DNA from: an uncultured Massilia sp.
Lineage (GTDB): Bacteria; Pseudomonadota; Gammaproteobacteria; Burkholderiales; Burkholderiaceae_D
Assembly (NCBI GenBank): GCA_913778765.1
Contig: CAJYXO010000159.1
Coordinates: 1 to 64,000 of the forward strand
Direction: 5' to 3'
DNA: 64,000 bases
Shown here: piece after piece, positions 55,591-64,000 of the stretch
How the letters are laid out: each line of letters begins with the position of its first letter
Numbering within the stretch: the stretch's first letter is position 1
Translations under genes and position numbers: made by a program
Notes under the pieces: model-generated
Databases searched by the model: none
Told to the model about the DNA's origin: nothing
What the model saw: only the letters and a program-made list of their open reading frames with translations

Positions 55591-57216
55591 GTGGAATCGG
55601 CAGGGGATTACGACTACATTATCGTGGGCGCCGGCACCGCCGGTTGCGTGCTCGCCAATCGCCTGACCCGCAAGCCGGACGTGCAGGTCCTGCTGATCGA
55701 AGCCGGCGGCAAGGACGATTACCTGTGGATCCACATCCCGGTCGGCTACCTCTACTGCATCGACAATCCGCGCACCGACTGGCTGTTCCGCACCGAAGCC
55801 GACCCCGGCCTGGCCGGCCGTGCACTGCTCTACCCGCGCGGTAAGGTGCTGGGCGGCTCGTCCTCGATCAACGGCATGATCTACATGCGCGGCCAGGCCG
55901 GCGATTACGACCGCTGGGCCGAGGTCAGCGGCGATCCATCCTGGCGCTGGGAGCACGTGCTGCCCCTGTTCCGGCGCAGCGAAGACCACCACCGCGGCGA
56001 AAGCGAAGTCCACGGCAGCGGCGGCGAGTGGCGGGTCGAGCGCCAGCGCCTGTCCTGGGAAATCCTTGACGCCTTCCGCGAAGCCGCCGGCGAAAACGGC
56101 ATCCCGAAAATCGAGGATTTCAACGGCGGCGACAACGCCGGCTGCGCCTATTTCGAAGTCAACCAGCGCCGCGGCATCCGTTTGAACACAGCGAAAGCCT
56201 TCCTGCGGCCGGCGTCCCAGCGCCCGAATCTCACCATCATGACCGGCTGCCACGTCGAAAAGCTGCTGGTCGAGCAGGGAGACTATGGCGCGCTCTGCCG
56301 CGGCGTGCAGTTCACCGGCGGCGGCCGCGCCTTTCACGCCACCGCGCGCCGCGAAACCCTGCTGGCGGCTGGCGCGATCGGCTCGCCGACCATCCTGCAA
56401 TTGTCCGGCATCGGCGCCGCGCCCAGCCTGGCCCGGCACGGCATCCGGCCGCTGGTCGATGCGCCGGGCGTGGGCGAGAACCTGCAGGATCATTTGCAGT
56501 TGCGGATGGTCTACCGGATCACCGGCGCGCCGTCGCTGAACACGACCGCCGCAAACTGGTTCGGCAAGGCGAAGATCGGCTTGCAGTACATGCTGTTCCA
56601 GAGCGGGCCGATGTCGATGGCGCCGTCGCAGCTGGGCGCGTTTGCCCGCTCCGACGACAGCCAGGCCACACCGAACCTGCAATACCATGTGCAGCCGCTG
56701 TCGCTGGAAAAATTCGGCGATCCGCTGCACGGTTTTCCAGCCTTCACCGCCAGCGTCTGCAACCTGCGTCCGACCTCGCGCGGCCACGTCCGCATCGCTT
56801 CGAACGACAGTTACGCCGCGCCGAAGATCACGCCGAACTACCTGAGCACGGCGGAAGACCGGACCGTGGCGGCGCACGCGCTGGCCCTGACGCGCCGCAT
56901 CGTCGCCTCACCGGCGCTGGCGAAATACCGGCCCGAGGAGTTCAAACCGGGCCCGCATTACCGTACCGAGGAAGAACTGGCCGAAGCCGCCGGCCTGATC
57001 GGCACCACGATCTTCCACCCGGTCGGCACCTGCCGCATGGGCAAACCGGACGATCCGCTGGCGGTGGTCGACAGCGCACTGCGGGTCAAGGGCGTGCGCG
57101 GACTGCGCGTGGTGGATGCGTCGATCATGCCGTTCATTACTTCCGGCAACACGAATTCGCCGACGCTGATGATTGCCGAAAAAGCGGCCCAGCTGCTCGT
57201 GGCCCAGCACGCTTAA
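55591..57216 (+). CDS. GMC-family FAD oxidoreductase (choline dehydrogenase-like)
   Basis: A 541-residue flavoprotein. FAD-binding 'YDYIIVGAGTAGCVLANRL', GMC signature 1 'YPRGKVLGGSSSINGMIYMRG', signature 2 'LLAAGAIGSPTILQLSGIG', and C-terminal catalytic His region 'HPVGTCRMG' with 'VVDASIMPFITSGNTNSPTLMIAEKAA'. It oxidises alcohols, with choline or polyethylene-glycol-type substrates common; none can be assigned. A GTG start with GGAGGGG four bases upstream is used. It begins 80 bases after the origin-like region and runs into a LivG-type ABC gene 13 bases downstream, so they probably share an operon. Confidence 0.92.
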   Translation: MESAGDYDYIIVGAGTAGCVLANRLTRKPDVQVLLIEAGGKDDYLWIHIPVGYLYCIDNPRTDWLFRTEADPGLAGRALLYPRGKVLGGSSSINGMIYMRGQAGDYDRWAEVSGDPSWRWEHVLPLFRRSEDHHRGESEVHGSGGEWRVERQRLSWEILDAFREAAGENGIPKIEDFNGGDNAGCAYFEVNQRRGIRLNTAKAFLRPASQRPNLTIMTGCHVEKLLVEQGDYGALCRGVQFTGGGRAFHATARRETLLAAGAIGSPTILQLSGIGAAPSLARHGIRPLVDAPGVGENLQDHLQLRMVYRITGAPSLNTTAANWFGKAKIGLQYMLFQSGPMSMAPSQLGAFARSDDSQATPNLQYHVQPLSLEKFGDPLHGFPAFTASVCNLRPTSRGHVRIASNDSYAAPKITPNYLSTAEDRTVAAHALALTRRIVASPALAKYRPEEFKPGPHYRTEEELAEAAGLIGTTIFHPVGTCRMGKPDDPLAVVDSALRVKGVRGLRVVDASIMPFITSGNTNSPTLMIAEKAAQLLVAQHA

Positions 57217-57229
57217 GCCAGGAGCAGCG

Positions 57230-58000
57230 ATGCCCGACATCATTCTCGAGACCGATCGGCTGACCAAGGAATTCAAGGGTTTTACGGCCGTCAGCCAGGT
57301 CGACCTGCAAGTGCAGCGCGGCCATATCCACGCCCTGATCGGGCCCAACGGGGCAGGGAAGACCACCTGTTTCAATTTGCTGACCAAGTTCCTGACCCCG
57401 AGTTCGGGCCGGATCCTGTTCAACGGCCGCGACATCACGGGTGCGCGGCCGGCCCAGATCGCGCGCATGGGCATCATCCGCTCCTTCCAGATCTCGGCCG
57501 TGTTCCCGCACCTGACGGTGCTGCAGAACGTGCGCATCGGCCTGCAGCGCGCGCTGGGCACGAGCTATCACTTCTGGCGCAGCGAGCGCAGCCTGCGCCA
57601 GCTGGACGAACGCGCCATGGCCCTGCTCGAGGAAGTCGACCTCGGCAGCTTTGCGCACACCATCACCGCCGACTTGCCGTATGGCCGCAAGCGCGCGCTC
57701 GAGATCGCCACGACCCTCGGCATGGAGCCGGAATTGATGCTGCTCGACGAGCCAACCCAGGGCATGGGCCACGAAGACGTGCACCGCGTGACGGCACTGA
57801 TCAAGAAGGTGTCGAGCGGCCGCACGATCCTGATGGTCGAACACAACATGAGCGTGGTGGCCGGCATCTGCGACCGCATCTCGGTGCTGCAGCGCGGCGC
57901 CGTGCTGGCCGAAGGCAGCTATGCCGAGGTGTCCAGCAATCCGCAGGTGATGGAAGCCTACATGGGCGCCGCCGCTGCCTCGCTCGACAAACCGCATTGA
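57230..58000 (+). CDS. Branched-chain amino-acid-type ABC transporter ATPase (LivG-like)
   Basis: A 256-residue ATPase. Walker A 'GPNGAGKTT', signature region 'LPYGRKRALEIATTL' (LSGGQ replaced in the LivG way), Walker B 'ELMLLDEPTQGM' and switch His 'MVEHNMSVV'. The N-terminal 'LETDRLTKEFKGFTAVSQVDLQVQRGHIHALIGPNG' and 'GIIRSFQISAVFPHLTVLQNVRI' are LivG-typical. AGGAGCAGC upstream supports the start. A matching solute-binding protein follows 28 bases on, but no LivH, LivM or LivF is present, so the channel must be elsewhere or the set is truncated. Confidence 0.88.
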   Translation: MPDIILETDRLTKEFKGFTAVSQVDLQVQRGHIHALIGPNGAGKTTCFNLLTKFLTPSSGRILFNGRDITGARPAQIARMGIIRSFQISAVFPHLTVLQNVRIGLQRALGTSYHFWRSERSLRQLDERAMALLEEVDLGSFAHTITADLPYGRKRALEIATTLGMEPELMLLDEPTQGMGHEDVHRVTALIKKVSSGRTILMVEHNMSVVAGICDRISVLQRGAVLAEGSYAEVSSNPQVMEAYMGAAAASLDKPH

Positions 58001-58028
58001 CCACGACTTTTTTTAACGGAGACCACCC

Positions 58029-59240
58029 ATGAAATTGAACGCCATCGCTTTTGCCGCCGCCACCCTTGCCGCCACCGCCAGCCTGGCCCTCCCGGCCCAG
58101 GCCCAGGTGTCGGGCGACACCATCAAGATCGGCCTGATCACCGACCTGTCCGGCGTCTATGCCGACATCGACGGCAATGGCGGCGTCGAGGCCGTGCGCA
58201 TGGCGATCGCCGACATGGGGGGCGCCGTCAACGGCAAGAAGATCCAGTTCATCGTCGCCGACCACCAGAACAAGGCGGACATCGCCGCCAGCAAGGCGCG
58301 CGAGTGGTTCGACCAGCAGGGCGTGGACATGCTGATCGGCGGCACCAACTCGGGCGCCAGCCTGGCCATGGCGAAAGTGGCCGCGGAAAAGAAAAAGGTC
58401 TTCATCGCCATCGGCGCCGGTTCGGCCCGCCTGACGAACGAGGAATGCTCGCCCTACACCGTGCACTACGCCTACGACACCGTGGCGCTGGCGCGCGGCA
58501 CCGGCACCGCCGTGATCAAGCAGGGCGGCAAGTCCTGGTATTTCCTGACCGCCGACTATGCCTTCGGCCAGTCGCTGGAAAAAGACACCACCGACGTCAT
58601 CAAGGCCAACGGCGGCACCGTGCTCGGCAGCGTCAAGCACCCGCTGTCGGCCTCCGACTTCTCGTCCTTCCTGCTGCAGGCGCAGTCGTCGAAAGCGCAA
58701 GTGCTGGGCCTGGCGAACGCCGGCGGCGACTTCATCAACGCGATGAAAGCCGCCAACGAATTCGGTCTCACCAAGAAGATGAAGATGGCCGGCCTGCTGG
58801 TCTTCATCAACGATATCCACACCCTGGGCCTGAACACGACCCAAGGGCTGTATCTGACCGACGGCTGGTACTGGGACCAGAACGACGCCACCCGCGCCTG
58901 GTCGAAACGCTATTTCGCCAAGATGAAGAAGCAGCCGTCGATGCTGCAGGCCGCCGATTATTCCGCCACCACCAACTACCTGAACGCGGTGAAGGCGGTC
59001 GGCAGCGACGATGCCGACAAGGTCATGGCCCAACTGAAAAAGACCAAGATCAACGACATGTTCGCGAAGAACGGCGAGATCCGTCCGGACGGCCGCATGG
59101 TCTACGACATGTACCTGATGCAGGTCAAAACGCCGAAGGAATCGAAAGGGGCGTGGGACTACTACAAGGTCGTCTCGACCATCCCCGGCGCCCAGGCCTA
59201 CACGACCAAGGCGGAAACCAAGTGCGCGGCCTGGAAGTGA
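58029..59240 (+). CDS. Branched-chain amino-acid-type solute-binding protein (LivK-like)
   Basis: A 403-residue periplasmic binding protein. Signal peptide ('IAFAAATLAATASLALPAQA'), then a type-I fold: 'TIKIGLITDLSGVYADIDGNGGVEAVRMAIADMGGAVNGKKIQFIVADHQNKADIAAS', 'TAVIKQGGKSWYFLTADYAFGQSLEKDTTDVIKANGGTVLGSVKHPL'. Ligands in the family range from branched-chain amino acids to aromatic acids, amides and alcohols. Next to a GMC alcohol/choline oxidoreductase, a non-amino-acid ligand such as an alcohol or acid may be more likely, but that is inference. Operon with the LivG-like gene upstream. Confidence 0.87.
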   Translation: MKLNAIAFAAATLAATASLALPAQAQVSGDTIKIGLITDLSGVYADIDGNGGVEAVRMAIADMGGAVNGKKIQFIVADHQNKADIAASKAREWFDQQGVDMLIGGTNSGASLAMAKVAAEKKKVFIAIGAGSARLTNEECSPYTVHYAYDTVALARGTGTAVIKQGGKSWYFLTADYAFGQSLEKDTTDVIKANGGTVLGSVKHPLSASDFSSFLLQAQSSKAQVLGLANAGGDFINAMKAANEFGLTKKMKMAGLLVFINDIHTLGLNTTQGLYLTDGWYWDQNDATRAWSKRYFAKMKKQPSMLQAADYSATTNYLNAVKAVGSDDADKVMAQLKKTKINDMFAKNGEIRPDGRMVYDMYLMQVKTPKESKGAWDYYKVVSTIPGAQAYTTKAETKCAAWK

Positions 59241-59311
59241 TGGCTTAAGGCGCGTCCGTGCCGGTGCGGGTCCTATAAAATGGTTCGCACCGACACGCAC
59301 AGGAGGCGCAG

Positions 59312-60151
59312 GTGATCGACGAATCCCTCATGGTGGAAGCGAACGGCATCCGCATGCACGCCACCACGACCGGGCAGGGGCCTGCCGTCCTGCTGCTGCA
59401 CGGTTTCCCCGACACCCACCTGGTCTGGCGCAAGCAGGTGCCGGTGCTGGCCAGCGCCGGTTTCGGGGTGCTGGCGCCCGATCTGCGCGGCTACGGCCGC
59501 ACCGAAGCGCCGCCGCATATCCAGGACTACACCCTCGATCAACTGCGCGCCGACGTCCTCGGCCTGCTGGATGCGTTGAACATCCAGAAAGTGCACCTGG
59601 TCGGCCACGACTGGGGCGGACTGATCGGCTGGCAGCTGGCGGCGACGGCGCCCCAGCGCATCGAACGCTTCGTCGCGCTGTCGACCGGCCATCCGTCGGC
59701 GATCGCCCACGCGGGCATCCTGCAGCACCTGCGCATGTCCTATATCCCCCTGTTCTGCATGCCGGGCGTGGCCGAGCACATGCTGCGCGCGGCCGACTGG
59801 TTCGCGATGCGCCAGTTCACCAGCGAACCGGGCCAGATCGACGTCTGGAAGCGCGAGCTCGACCAGCCGGGACGTCTGACGGCCGCCCTGAACTACTACC
59901 GCGCCAATCTGAAACTGGCCCTGCCGCATTCTTTGCCACGTGTAAAAATTCCGGTGATGGGCATCTGGAGCGACCGCGATCCGGCCCTCGGTGAAAAGCA
60001 GATGCGCGATTCGGCCCACTATGTGGAAGGCGAGTTCCGCTTCGAACGCATCGTCGATGCCGACCACTGGCTGCAGCTGACGGCGCATGAGCGGGTGAAT
60101 GCGCTGCTGCTGGATTTTCTGGCGGCGAAAAAGCCGCAGAGTACGTTCTGA
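59312..60151 (+). CDS. Alpha/beta hydrolase, epoxide-hydrolase/dehalogenase-like
   Basis: A 279-residue hydrolase. 'VLLLHGFPDTHLVWRKQVPVLA' (oxyanion HG), 'LAPDLRGYGRTEAP', the nucleophile elbow 'LVGHDWGGLIGWQLA' with Asp as nucleophile (as in epoxide hydrolases and haloacid dehalogenases), 'GIWSDRDPAL' with the acid, and 'RIVDADHWLQL' with the base His. The Asp nucleophile excludes a serine esterase. The substrate is not apparent. A GTG start with AGGAGG six bases upstream; an in-frame ATG six codons later is the alternative. It is the last gene before a REP-like half element. Confidence 0.87.
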   Translation: MIDESLMVEANGIRMHATTTGQGPAVLLLHGFPDTHLVWRKQVPVLASAGFGVLAPDLRGYGRTEAPPHIQDYTLDQLRADVLGLLDALNIQKVHLVGHDWGGLIGWQLAATAPQRIERFVALSTGHPSAIAHAGILQHLRMSYIPLFCMPGVAEHMLRAADWFAMRQFTSEPGQIDVWKRELDQPGRLTAALNYYRANLKLALPHSLPRVKIPVMGIWSDRDPALGEKQMRDSAHYVEGEFRFERIVDADHWLQLTAHERVNALLLDFLAAKKPQSTF

Positions 60152-60158
60152 GTCAACG

Positions 60159-60190
60159 CGTCGTCCCCGCGAAGGCGGGGACCCAAGTTT
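60159..60190. repeat. REP-like element, half copy (copy 4)
   Basis: CGTCGTCCCCGCGAAGGCGG plus inner ACCCAAGTT, matching the left arm of copy 2 exactly over about 31 bases; the rest of the element is degraded or absent. Confidence 0.7.
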
Positions 60191-60236
60191 GTGAGGTCGG
60201 GCAAAGTCCGGCATGACGTGAGGTGCGCGTTACCGT

Positions 60237-61403
60237 TCAGAGCGCCGCCGCGTAGATCGCCCTCGCATCCTCCCGCGTCAGCTCGCGCGGATTATTTCCC
60301 AGAAGCCGGGTCTGCAGCATCGCATCGTCGGCCAAACGGTCGAGGTCGGCTTCCGTGATGCCGACCTGCTGCAAGGTCGTCTCCACGCCGGTGATCTTGG
60401 CGATCTGCTGCATCGCAACAATCAAGGCCTGGGCCCGCGCTTCTTCGCTGCCGCTGGCGTGCGGCACGACGATCCCGGCCAGTTCCGCATAATGACTGCT
60501 TGCCGCCGGCAGGTTGAAACGGAGTACGTGCGGCAGCACGAGCGAGTTCGACAGCCCATGTGCGACATGGAAAATACTGCCGATCGGATAGGCCAGCGCA
60601 TGCACCGCCGCCACCGGCGCATTCGAGAACGCCTGTCCGGCCAGGCAGGCGCCCAGCAGCATGGCCTGGCGCGCATCGAGGTCTTGGCCGTTCTCGCAGG
60701 CTTTCACCAGGTTCGCCGACAGCAGCGACAGCGCCTGCCTCGCCAGCATGTCCGACAGCGGATTCTTCTTGTGGCGGCTGGTATAGGCTTCGATCGCATG
60801 CACCATGGCGTCGATGCCGGTGGCAGCCGTGACGACTGGCGGCAGGCCGAGGGTCAGGCTGGCGTCCAGCACGGCCAGGTCGGCGTAGAGCTGGGGAGAG
60901 ACGACGCCCATCTTGGTGGTCTCGCCGGTGGTGACGATGGCGATGTTCGTGACTTCGGAACCGGTACCGGCCGTGGTTGGCACCTGCACCAGCGGCAGGC
61001 GTTTGCCGGTAACTTTGCCGATGCCATAGATCTCGCTGAGCGGCTGGGCGCTGTCCGCCAGCACGGCGACCAGCTTGGCGACGTCCATCGAACTGCCGCC
61101 ACCGAGGCCGATCACCAGGTCCGTGCCCTGCTTGCGCGCAAACCCGGCGGCGGCGTCGACCACCGCTTCCGGCGGGTCGGCGGCCACGTCCGCGTAGACC
61201 GCCACCTGCATGCCTTGGGCTTCCAGGCTGGCGCGCGGCGCCTCGACCAGGCCGGTGCGCAGGAAACCCGGATCCGTCACCAGCAGCACCCGTTGCGTGC
61301 CCGGGAAGCGCTCGGCGACGAGCTCGCCGAGCCTGCGCGCGGCGCCCGGTTCGGACACGATGCTGGAGACCGTGCTGAAGTTGAAGGCGGGAATGGAATG
61401 CAT
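60237..61403 (-). CDS. Iron-containing alcohol dehydrogenase
   Basis: A 388-residue Fe-ADH family enzyme. N-terminal strand 'SIPAFNFSTVSSIVSEPGAARRL', GGGSS nucleotide site 'VIGLGGGSSMDVAKLVAVL', then 'VQVPTTAGTGSEVTNIAIVTT', the metal site 'GIDAMVHAIEAYTSRHKKNPLSDMLA' and 'AVHALAYPIGSIFHVAHGLSNSLVLPHVLRFN' with two His ligands. It oxidises or reduces alcohols/aldehydes; the natural substrate is unknown. The start has GAGGAGACC upstream; the frame continues upstream without a signal. Transcribed divergently from the TSUP gene. Confidence 0.92.
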   Translation of the reverse strand: MHSIPAFNFSTVSSIVSEPGAARRLGELVAERFPGTQRVLLVTDPGFLRTGLVEAPRASLEAQGMQVAVYADVAADPPEAVVDAAAGFARKQGTDLVIGLGGGSSMDVAKLVAVLADSAQPLSEIYGIGKVTGKRLPLVQVPTTAGTGSEVTNIAIVTTGETTKMGVVSPQLYADLAVLDASLTLGLPPVVTAATGIDAMVHAIEAYTSRHKKNPLSDMLARQALSLLSANLVKACENGQDLDARQAMLLGACLAGQAFSNAPVAAVHALAYPIGSIFHVAHGLSNSLVLPHVLRFNLPAASSHYAELAGIVVPHASGSEEARAQALIVAMQQIAKITGVETTLQQVGITEADLDRLADDAMLQTRLLGNNPRELTREDARAIYAAAL

Positions 61404-61503
61404 CGTCTGGGTCTCCTCGGGTTCTTGTTCTTCCTCAAGCTTACACCAGCCGTGCGGATACCTTACCGTACAATGGCGCTTTCCCCTAGGTGCATGTGTT
61501 CCC

Positions 61504-62274
61504 ATGTTCGATGTCGTGATCCTGGCCTGCGCGGCCTTTCTTGCCGGTCTGGTCGATGCAGTCGTGGGAGGGGGAGGCTTGATCCAGATCCCGGCCATCT
61601 TCGCCGTGTTCCCGAAGGAAGTGCCGGCGACCTTGCTGGGCACGAACAAATTGGCGTCGATGTGCGGCACGACGGTCGCGGCCGTAAAATATGCGCGCCG
61701 GGTGCCGATCGCGTGGGGGACGGCGGCGCCGGCCGCTGCGGCCGCCTTTGCGCTGGCCTTTGTCGGCGCCTGGACAGTGACCCGGGTGCCCGGCGACTTC
61801 GTGCGCAGCCTGCTGCCGCTGATCCTGCTGGCGGTCGCCATCTACACTTTCAAGAAAAAGGATTTCGGTTCCGTCCACGCGCCGGTCCACAGCGGCATGA
61901 CGGAGCGCCTGCTGGCCACTGGCGTCGGCGCCGCCATCGGCTTTTATGACGGCTTCTTCGGGCCGGGCACGGGCAGCTTCCTGATCTTCATGTTCGTGCG
62001 CTTCTTCGGCTTCGACTTTCTCGGCGCCTCGGTCGCGGCGAAGATCGTCAACGTCGCCTGCAATATCTCGGCGCTGATCTGGTTCGGCTACAGTGGCCAC
62101 CTGATCTGGAAACTGGCCGCCATCATGGCAGTGTTCCAGATCGGCGGCTCGCTGGTCGGCACGCGGCTGGCGCTGAAGCATGGCAGCGGCTTCGTGCGTA
62201 AATTGTTCCTGATCGTGGTGTCCTTGCTGATTGTAAAGACAGCCTACGATTCTTTTACAAAGCTGGGGTGGTGA
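61504..62274 (+). CDS. TSUP (TauE/SafE) family membrane permease
   Basis: A 256-residue membrane protein with seven to eight hydrophobic segments and the TSUP signature 'VVGGGGLIQIPAIFAVFPKEVPATLLGTNKLASMCGTTVAA' near the N-terminus and a second copy of the repeat 'FYDGFFGPGTGSFLIFMFVRFFGFDFLGASVAAKIVNVACN'. It probably exports sulfur or organic anions such as sulfite or sulfoacetate; the substrate is unassigned. The start is at the conserved 'MFDVVILACAAFLAG'. A parS-like site begins immediately after its stop codon. Confidence 0.9.
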   Translation: MFDVVILACAAFLAGLVDAVVGGGGLIQIPAIFAVFPKEVPATLLGTNKLASMCGTTVAAVKYARRVPIAWGTAAPAAAAAFALAFVGAWTVTRVPGDFVRSLLPLILLAVAIYTFKKKDFGSVHAPVHSGMTERLLATGVGAAIGFYDGFFGPGTGSFLIFMFVRFFGFDFLGASVAAKIVNVACNISALIWFGYSGHLIWKLAAIMAVFQIGGSLVGTRLALKHGSGFVRKLFLIVVSLLIVKTAYDSFTKLGW

Positions 62275-62290
62275 TGTTTCACGTGGAACA
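62275..62290. promoter_or_regulatory. parS-like centromere site 1
   Basis: TGTTTCACGTGGAACA fits TGTTNCACGTGNAACA at every fixed position. ParB binds such sites near the chromosomal origin. It follows the TSUP stop codon directly. Confidence 0.8.
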
Positions 62291-62305
62291 TCGGCTTGAT
62301 CAAGT

Positions 62306-63355
62306 TTAATCCGCCGGACCGCGTATTTTTGTCACGATGGTTGGCAGCAGCCAGGCCCCACCCGACCGGATTTCCCTGCACATCCCAGTCGTCGATTCCG
62401 ACGTCAGCGCGAAACTCTTGCCATCCCAAGTCCATGTCGATCGTGCTTCGCAATCGCCGATACCGCGGCCGAGCTGCACAGATTCGATCTTGCCCTGCGT
62501 ATAGGTGCTGGCCTTGTTGGTGACGAATACCGCGGCATACGGTGGACGGGCGTCGACGACCCAATAGCCGATTCCCTGGTTGTACGCGCCGGTCCAGCAG
62601 CGGTAACCGATGAGGAATTTTGCTTCCGTCAGCCGTTGGATCGTGAGGCGCTCGGGCGCCGCATCGGACGCTGCGATGCCGTCGCAATCCTGCCCGCTGG
62701 CTGTCCGCCGCAGCTCCTTCAATAACGTCGCTTGTTGTTCCGCAGTGAATGCCGGCTTGCTCGTATCGTCGACGACTGGCGCTTGCCGGATGACCGGTGC
62801 TGGCAGAGGTGGAAGGACCGTGGTCGCGGCATGCTTGCCTTTTCGGACCAAGGCATCGACGGTATCGAGACGACCCTGAAACTCGTCCATTTTCAGCAAG
62901 ACCGCCGTTGCCCCTGCCGTGGACACTGTCCAGCGGCGGCCAGCGCCGGACCAGACGACATCGCCGCTGCCGGCCAGCGCCTGCAACAGGAAGGCGGTTT
63001 GCTGGCTCGACAGGTAGCCACGGCGTGTCCGGCGGTCGAGCTTGACGCGACCGGCCGGAACGCCAGCAGCCGACATGATGACGTTTTCCGGAATCTCGGC
63101 GACGTCGCGCTTGTCTGCAAGCTGCAGCTCGGCCCGGACTTTCTGACCTGGCCCTGCCGCGCGTTGCAGGAGCAGGCTCGCACGCGTCTTGCTGCCTTGC
63201 GCCTGGTAGCCGGCCGCGCGGCAGGTGCGGGTATTGTCGCAGGCGAGTTCCCAGTCCTTGTACGTGAACGTGGCAGACGGCATGTCCGAACGGGGATAGG
63301 CGAGGGCGCCGTCATTGACAATGAGGCTGGCGAGAACGAGGGTGGTGAGTCGCAT
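62306..63355 (-). CDS. DUF1176-type exported protein
   Basis: A 349-residue protein with a signal peptide ('LTTLVLASLIVNDGALA'), then 'ATFTYKDWELACDNTRTCRAAGYQ', the DUF1176 opening with its paired cysteines. The rest includes 'PENVIMSAAGVPAGRVKLDRR', 'LKELRRTASGQDCDG', 'LIGYRCWTGAYNQGIGYWVVD' and 'TWTWDGKSFALTSESTTGMC'. Function unknown; periplasmic. The ATG before the signal peptide is chosen over an ATG 23 codons upstream. It lies between the two parS-like sites. Confidence 0.82.
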   Translation of the reverse strand: MRLTTLVLASLIVNDGALAYPRSDMPSATFTYKDWELACDNTRTCRAAGYQAQGSKTRASLLLQRAAGPGQKVRAELQLADKRDVAEIPENVIMSAAGVPAGRVKLDRRTRRGYLSSQQTAFLLQALAGSGDVVWSGAGRRWTVSTAGATAVLLKMDEFQGRLDTVDALVRKGKHAATTVLPPLPAPVIRQAPVVDDTSKPAFTAEQQATLLKELRRTASGQDCDGIAASDAAPERLTIQRLTEAKFLIGYRCWTGAYNQGIGYWVVDARPPYAAVFVTNKASTYTQGKIESVQLGRGIGDCEARSTWTWDGKSFALTSESTTGMCREIRSGGAWLLPTIVTKIRGPAD

Positions 63356-63435
63356 GGCCGAGTCCAGATAGACGATGCTGCCCAGATTAGCGTGTTGCGT
63401 TATCGTTGCCCGTACGCTGGCCAACCCAAGCGTCT

Positions 63436-63451
63436 GGTTTCACGTGAAACA
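63436..63451. promoter_or_regulatory. parS-like centromere site 2
   Basis: GGTTTCACGTGAAACA differs from the parS consensus only in its first base. It lies 104 bases upstream of mnmG. Confidence 0.7.
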
Positions 63452-63500
63452 ATTTCTGTCGTTTTCGGCCGTCAACCGAAGCCGCAAAGAAAAAAGAATC

Positions 63501-63506
63501 TATAAT
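63501..63506 (+). promoter_or_regulatory. Candidate -10 box of mnmG
   Basis: Perfect TATAAT 34 bases before the start codon. The -35 position reads GAAGCC, so an additional activator or a weak promoter is implied. Confidence 0.4.
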
Positions 63507-63539
63507 CCCAGCTTAACTCTCCTCGCAGCACATTCCATC

Positions 63540-64000
63540 ATGTTATTTCCGACAGAATTCGACGTGATCGTCGTCGGTGGCGGCCATGCCGGCACCGAAG
63601 CGGCGCTCGCGTCTGCACGCATGGGGCAGAAGACCCTATTGCTTACTCACAACATCGAGACCCTGGGTGCGATGTCCTGCAACCCGTCGATCGGCGGCAT
63701 CGGCAAGGGCCACCTGGTCAAGGAAGTCGATGCCATGGGCGGCGCGATGGCCATTGCCACCGACGAAGCCGGCATCCAGTTCCGCGTCCTGAATTCCTCG
63801 AAGGGCCCGGCCGTGCGCGCGACCCGCGCCCAGGCGGACCGCGTCCTGTACAAGGCGGCGATTCGTTCGCGCCTGGAAAACCAGCCGAATCTGTGGCTGT
63901 TCCAGCAGTCTGTCGACGACCTGATGGTCGAAGGCGACCGCGTCGTCGGCGCCATCACCCAGATCGGTCTGCAGTTCCGCGCTCGCGCTGTCGTGCTGAC
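63540..64000 (+). CDS. mnmG: tRNA uridine-5-carboxymethylaminomethyl modification enzyme (N-terminus, cut by window edge)
   Basis: The first 153 residues of MnmG (GidA). It starts '[29 protein letters not shown]' (FAD-binding G-G-G-H-A-G-x-E signature) and continues '[24 protein letters not shown]' and '[18 protein letters not shown]', both family-conserved. With MnmE it modifies U34 of certain tRNAs. The gene is an origin-proximal marker in many bacteria (mnmG-rsmG-parA-parB). Upstream are a TATAAT and a parS-like site. The rest lies outside the window. Confidence 0.95.
   Translation, partial: MLFPTEFDVIVVGGGHAGTEAALASARMGQKTLLLTHNIETLGAMSCNPSIGGIGKGHLVKEVDAMGGAMAIATDEAGIQFRVLNSSKGPAVRATRAQADRVLYKAAIRSRLENQPNLWLFQQSVDDLMVEGDRVVGAITQIGLQFRARAVVL

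Overview
The window is high-GC DNA from a beta-proteobacterium. Gene content suggests Oxalobacteraceae, most likely Massilia or a close relative; this is judged from gene families and gene order, not from a database search. It holds about 59 protein-coding genes, two of them cut by the window edges, and no rRNA, tRNA or CRISPR array that I can see.

Layout. 0-9 kb: a FecR/DUF6600 envelope protein cut by the left edge, a LysE exporter, HU, an orphan ribbon-helix-helix protein, a DUF808 membrane protein, a TonB-dependent receptor, a DUF885 peptidase-like protein and a 34-residue protein. 9-14.9 kb: a quinone-reductase-like MDR enzyme, a glutaminyl cyclase, an XdhC-like protein, the divergent argO/argP pair over a large operator-like palindrome, and a beta/gamma-crystallin protein. 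14.9-19.8 kb: a detached type VI secretion baseplate module (tssK divergent from tssE-tssF-tssG) without sheath, Hcp, ClpV or membrane-complex genes. 19.8-24.7 kb: a MOSC protein with an alkyltransferase-like tail, a Tat-exported tyrosinase and monomeric isocitrate dehydrogenase. 24.8-31.6 kb: a signalling island with a receiver protein, a GAF protein and a propeller-like protein behind a near-consensus sigma-54 promoter, a divergent FHA/sigma-54 activator, a PixA-like protein and a membrane Ser/Thr kinase with TPRs.

32-36.7 kb holds small secreted proteins. One is a six-cysteine peptide gene. Another group is a minus-strand operon in which two paralogous six-cysteine peptides, with identical cysteine spacing, flank an exported CPYC glutaredoxin. 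A lipoprotein/beta-barrel pair, a SnoaL-like lipoprotein and a Spy/CpxP-like protein are also here. 36.7-46 kb is core metabolism: glmS, an AsnC-type regulator, glmU, rsmD-coaD-yfhL, a chemoreceptor and a CHI-like protein. 47-54.3 kb is amino-acid catabolism: a LysR regulator, an Lrp regulator divergent from putA, ald and an MTA/SAH nucleosidase. 55.6-63.4 kb carries a GMC oxidoreductase, an orphan LivG/LivK pair, an alpha/beta hydrolase, an iron alcohol dehydrogenase, a TSUP permease, a DUF1176 protein and the start of mnmG.

The most striking non-coding structure is the 1.25-kb gap at 54.3-55.6 kb. It holds three direct repeats of about 196 bp. Each carries an inverted set of DnaA boxes, and on the minus strand each reads DnaA box, spacer, CTA-rich DnaA-trio-like run, then (in two copies) AT-rich DNA. 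This is the layout of a bacterial origin-unwinding element. A second cluster of three perfect DnaA boxes lies between the AsnC-type gene and glmU, and two parS-like sites precede mnmG. Together these suggest a chromosomal origin-proximal region. A family of 88-bp REP-like elements (two complete, two half copies) is scattered over the window.
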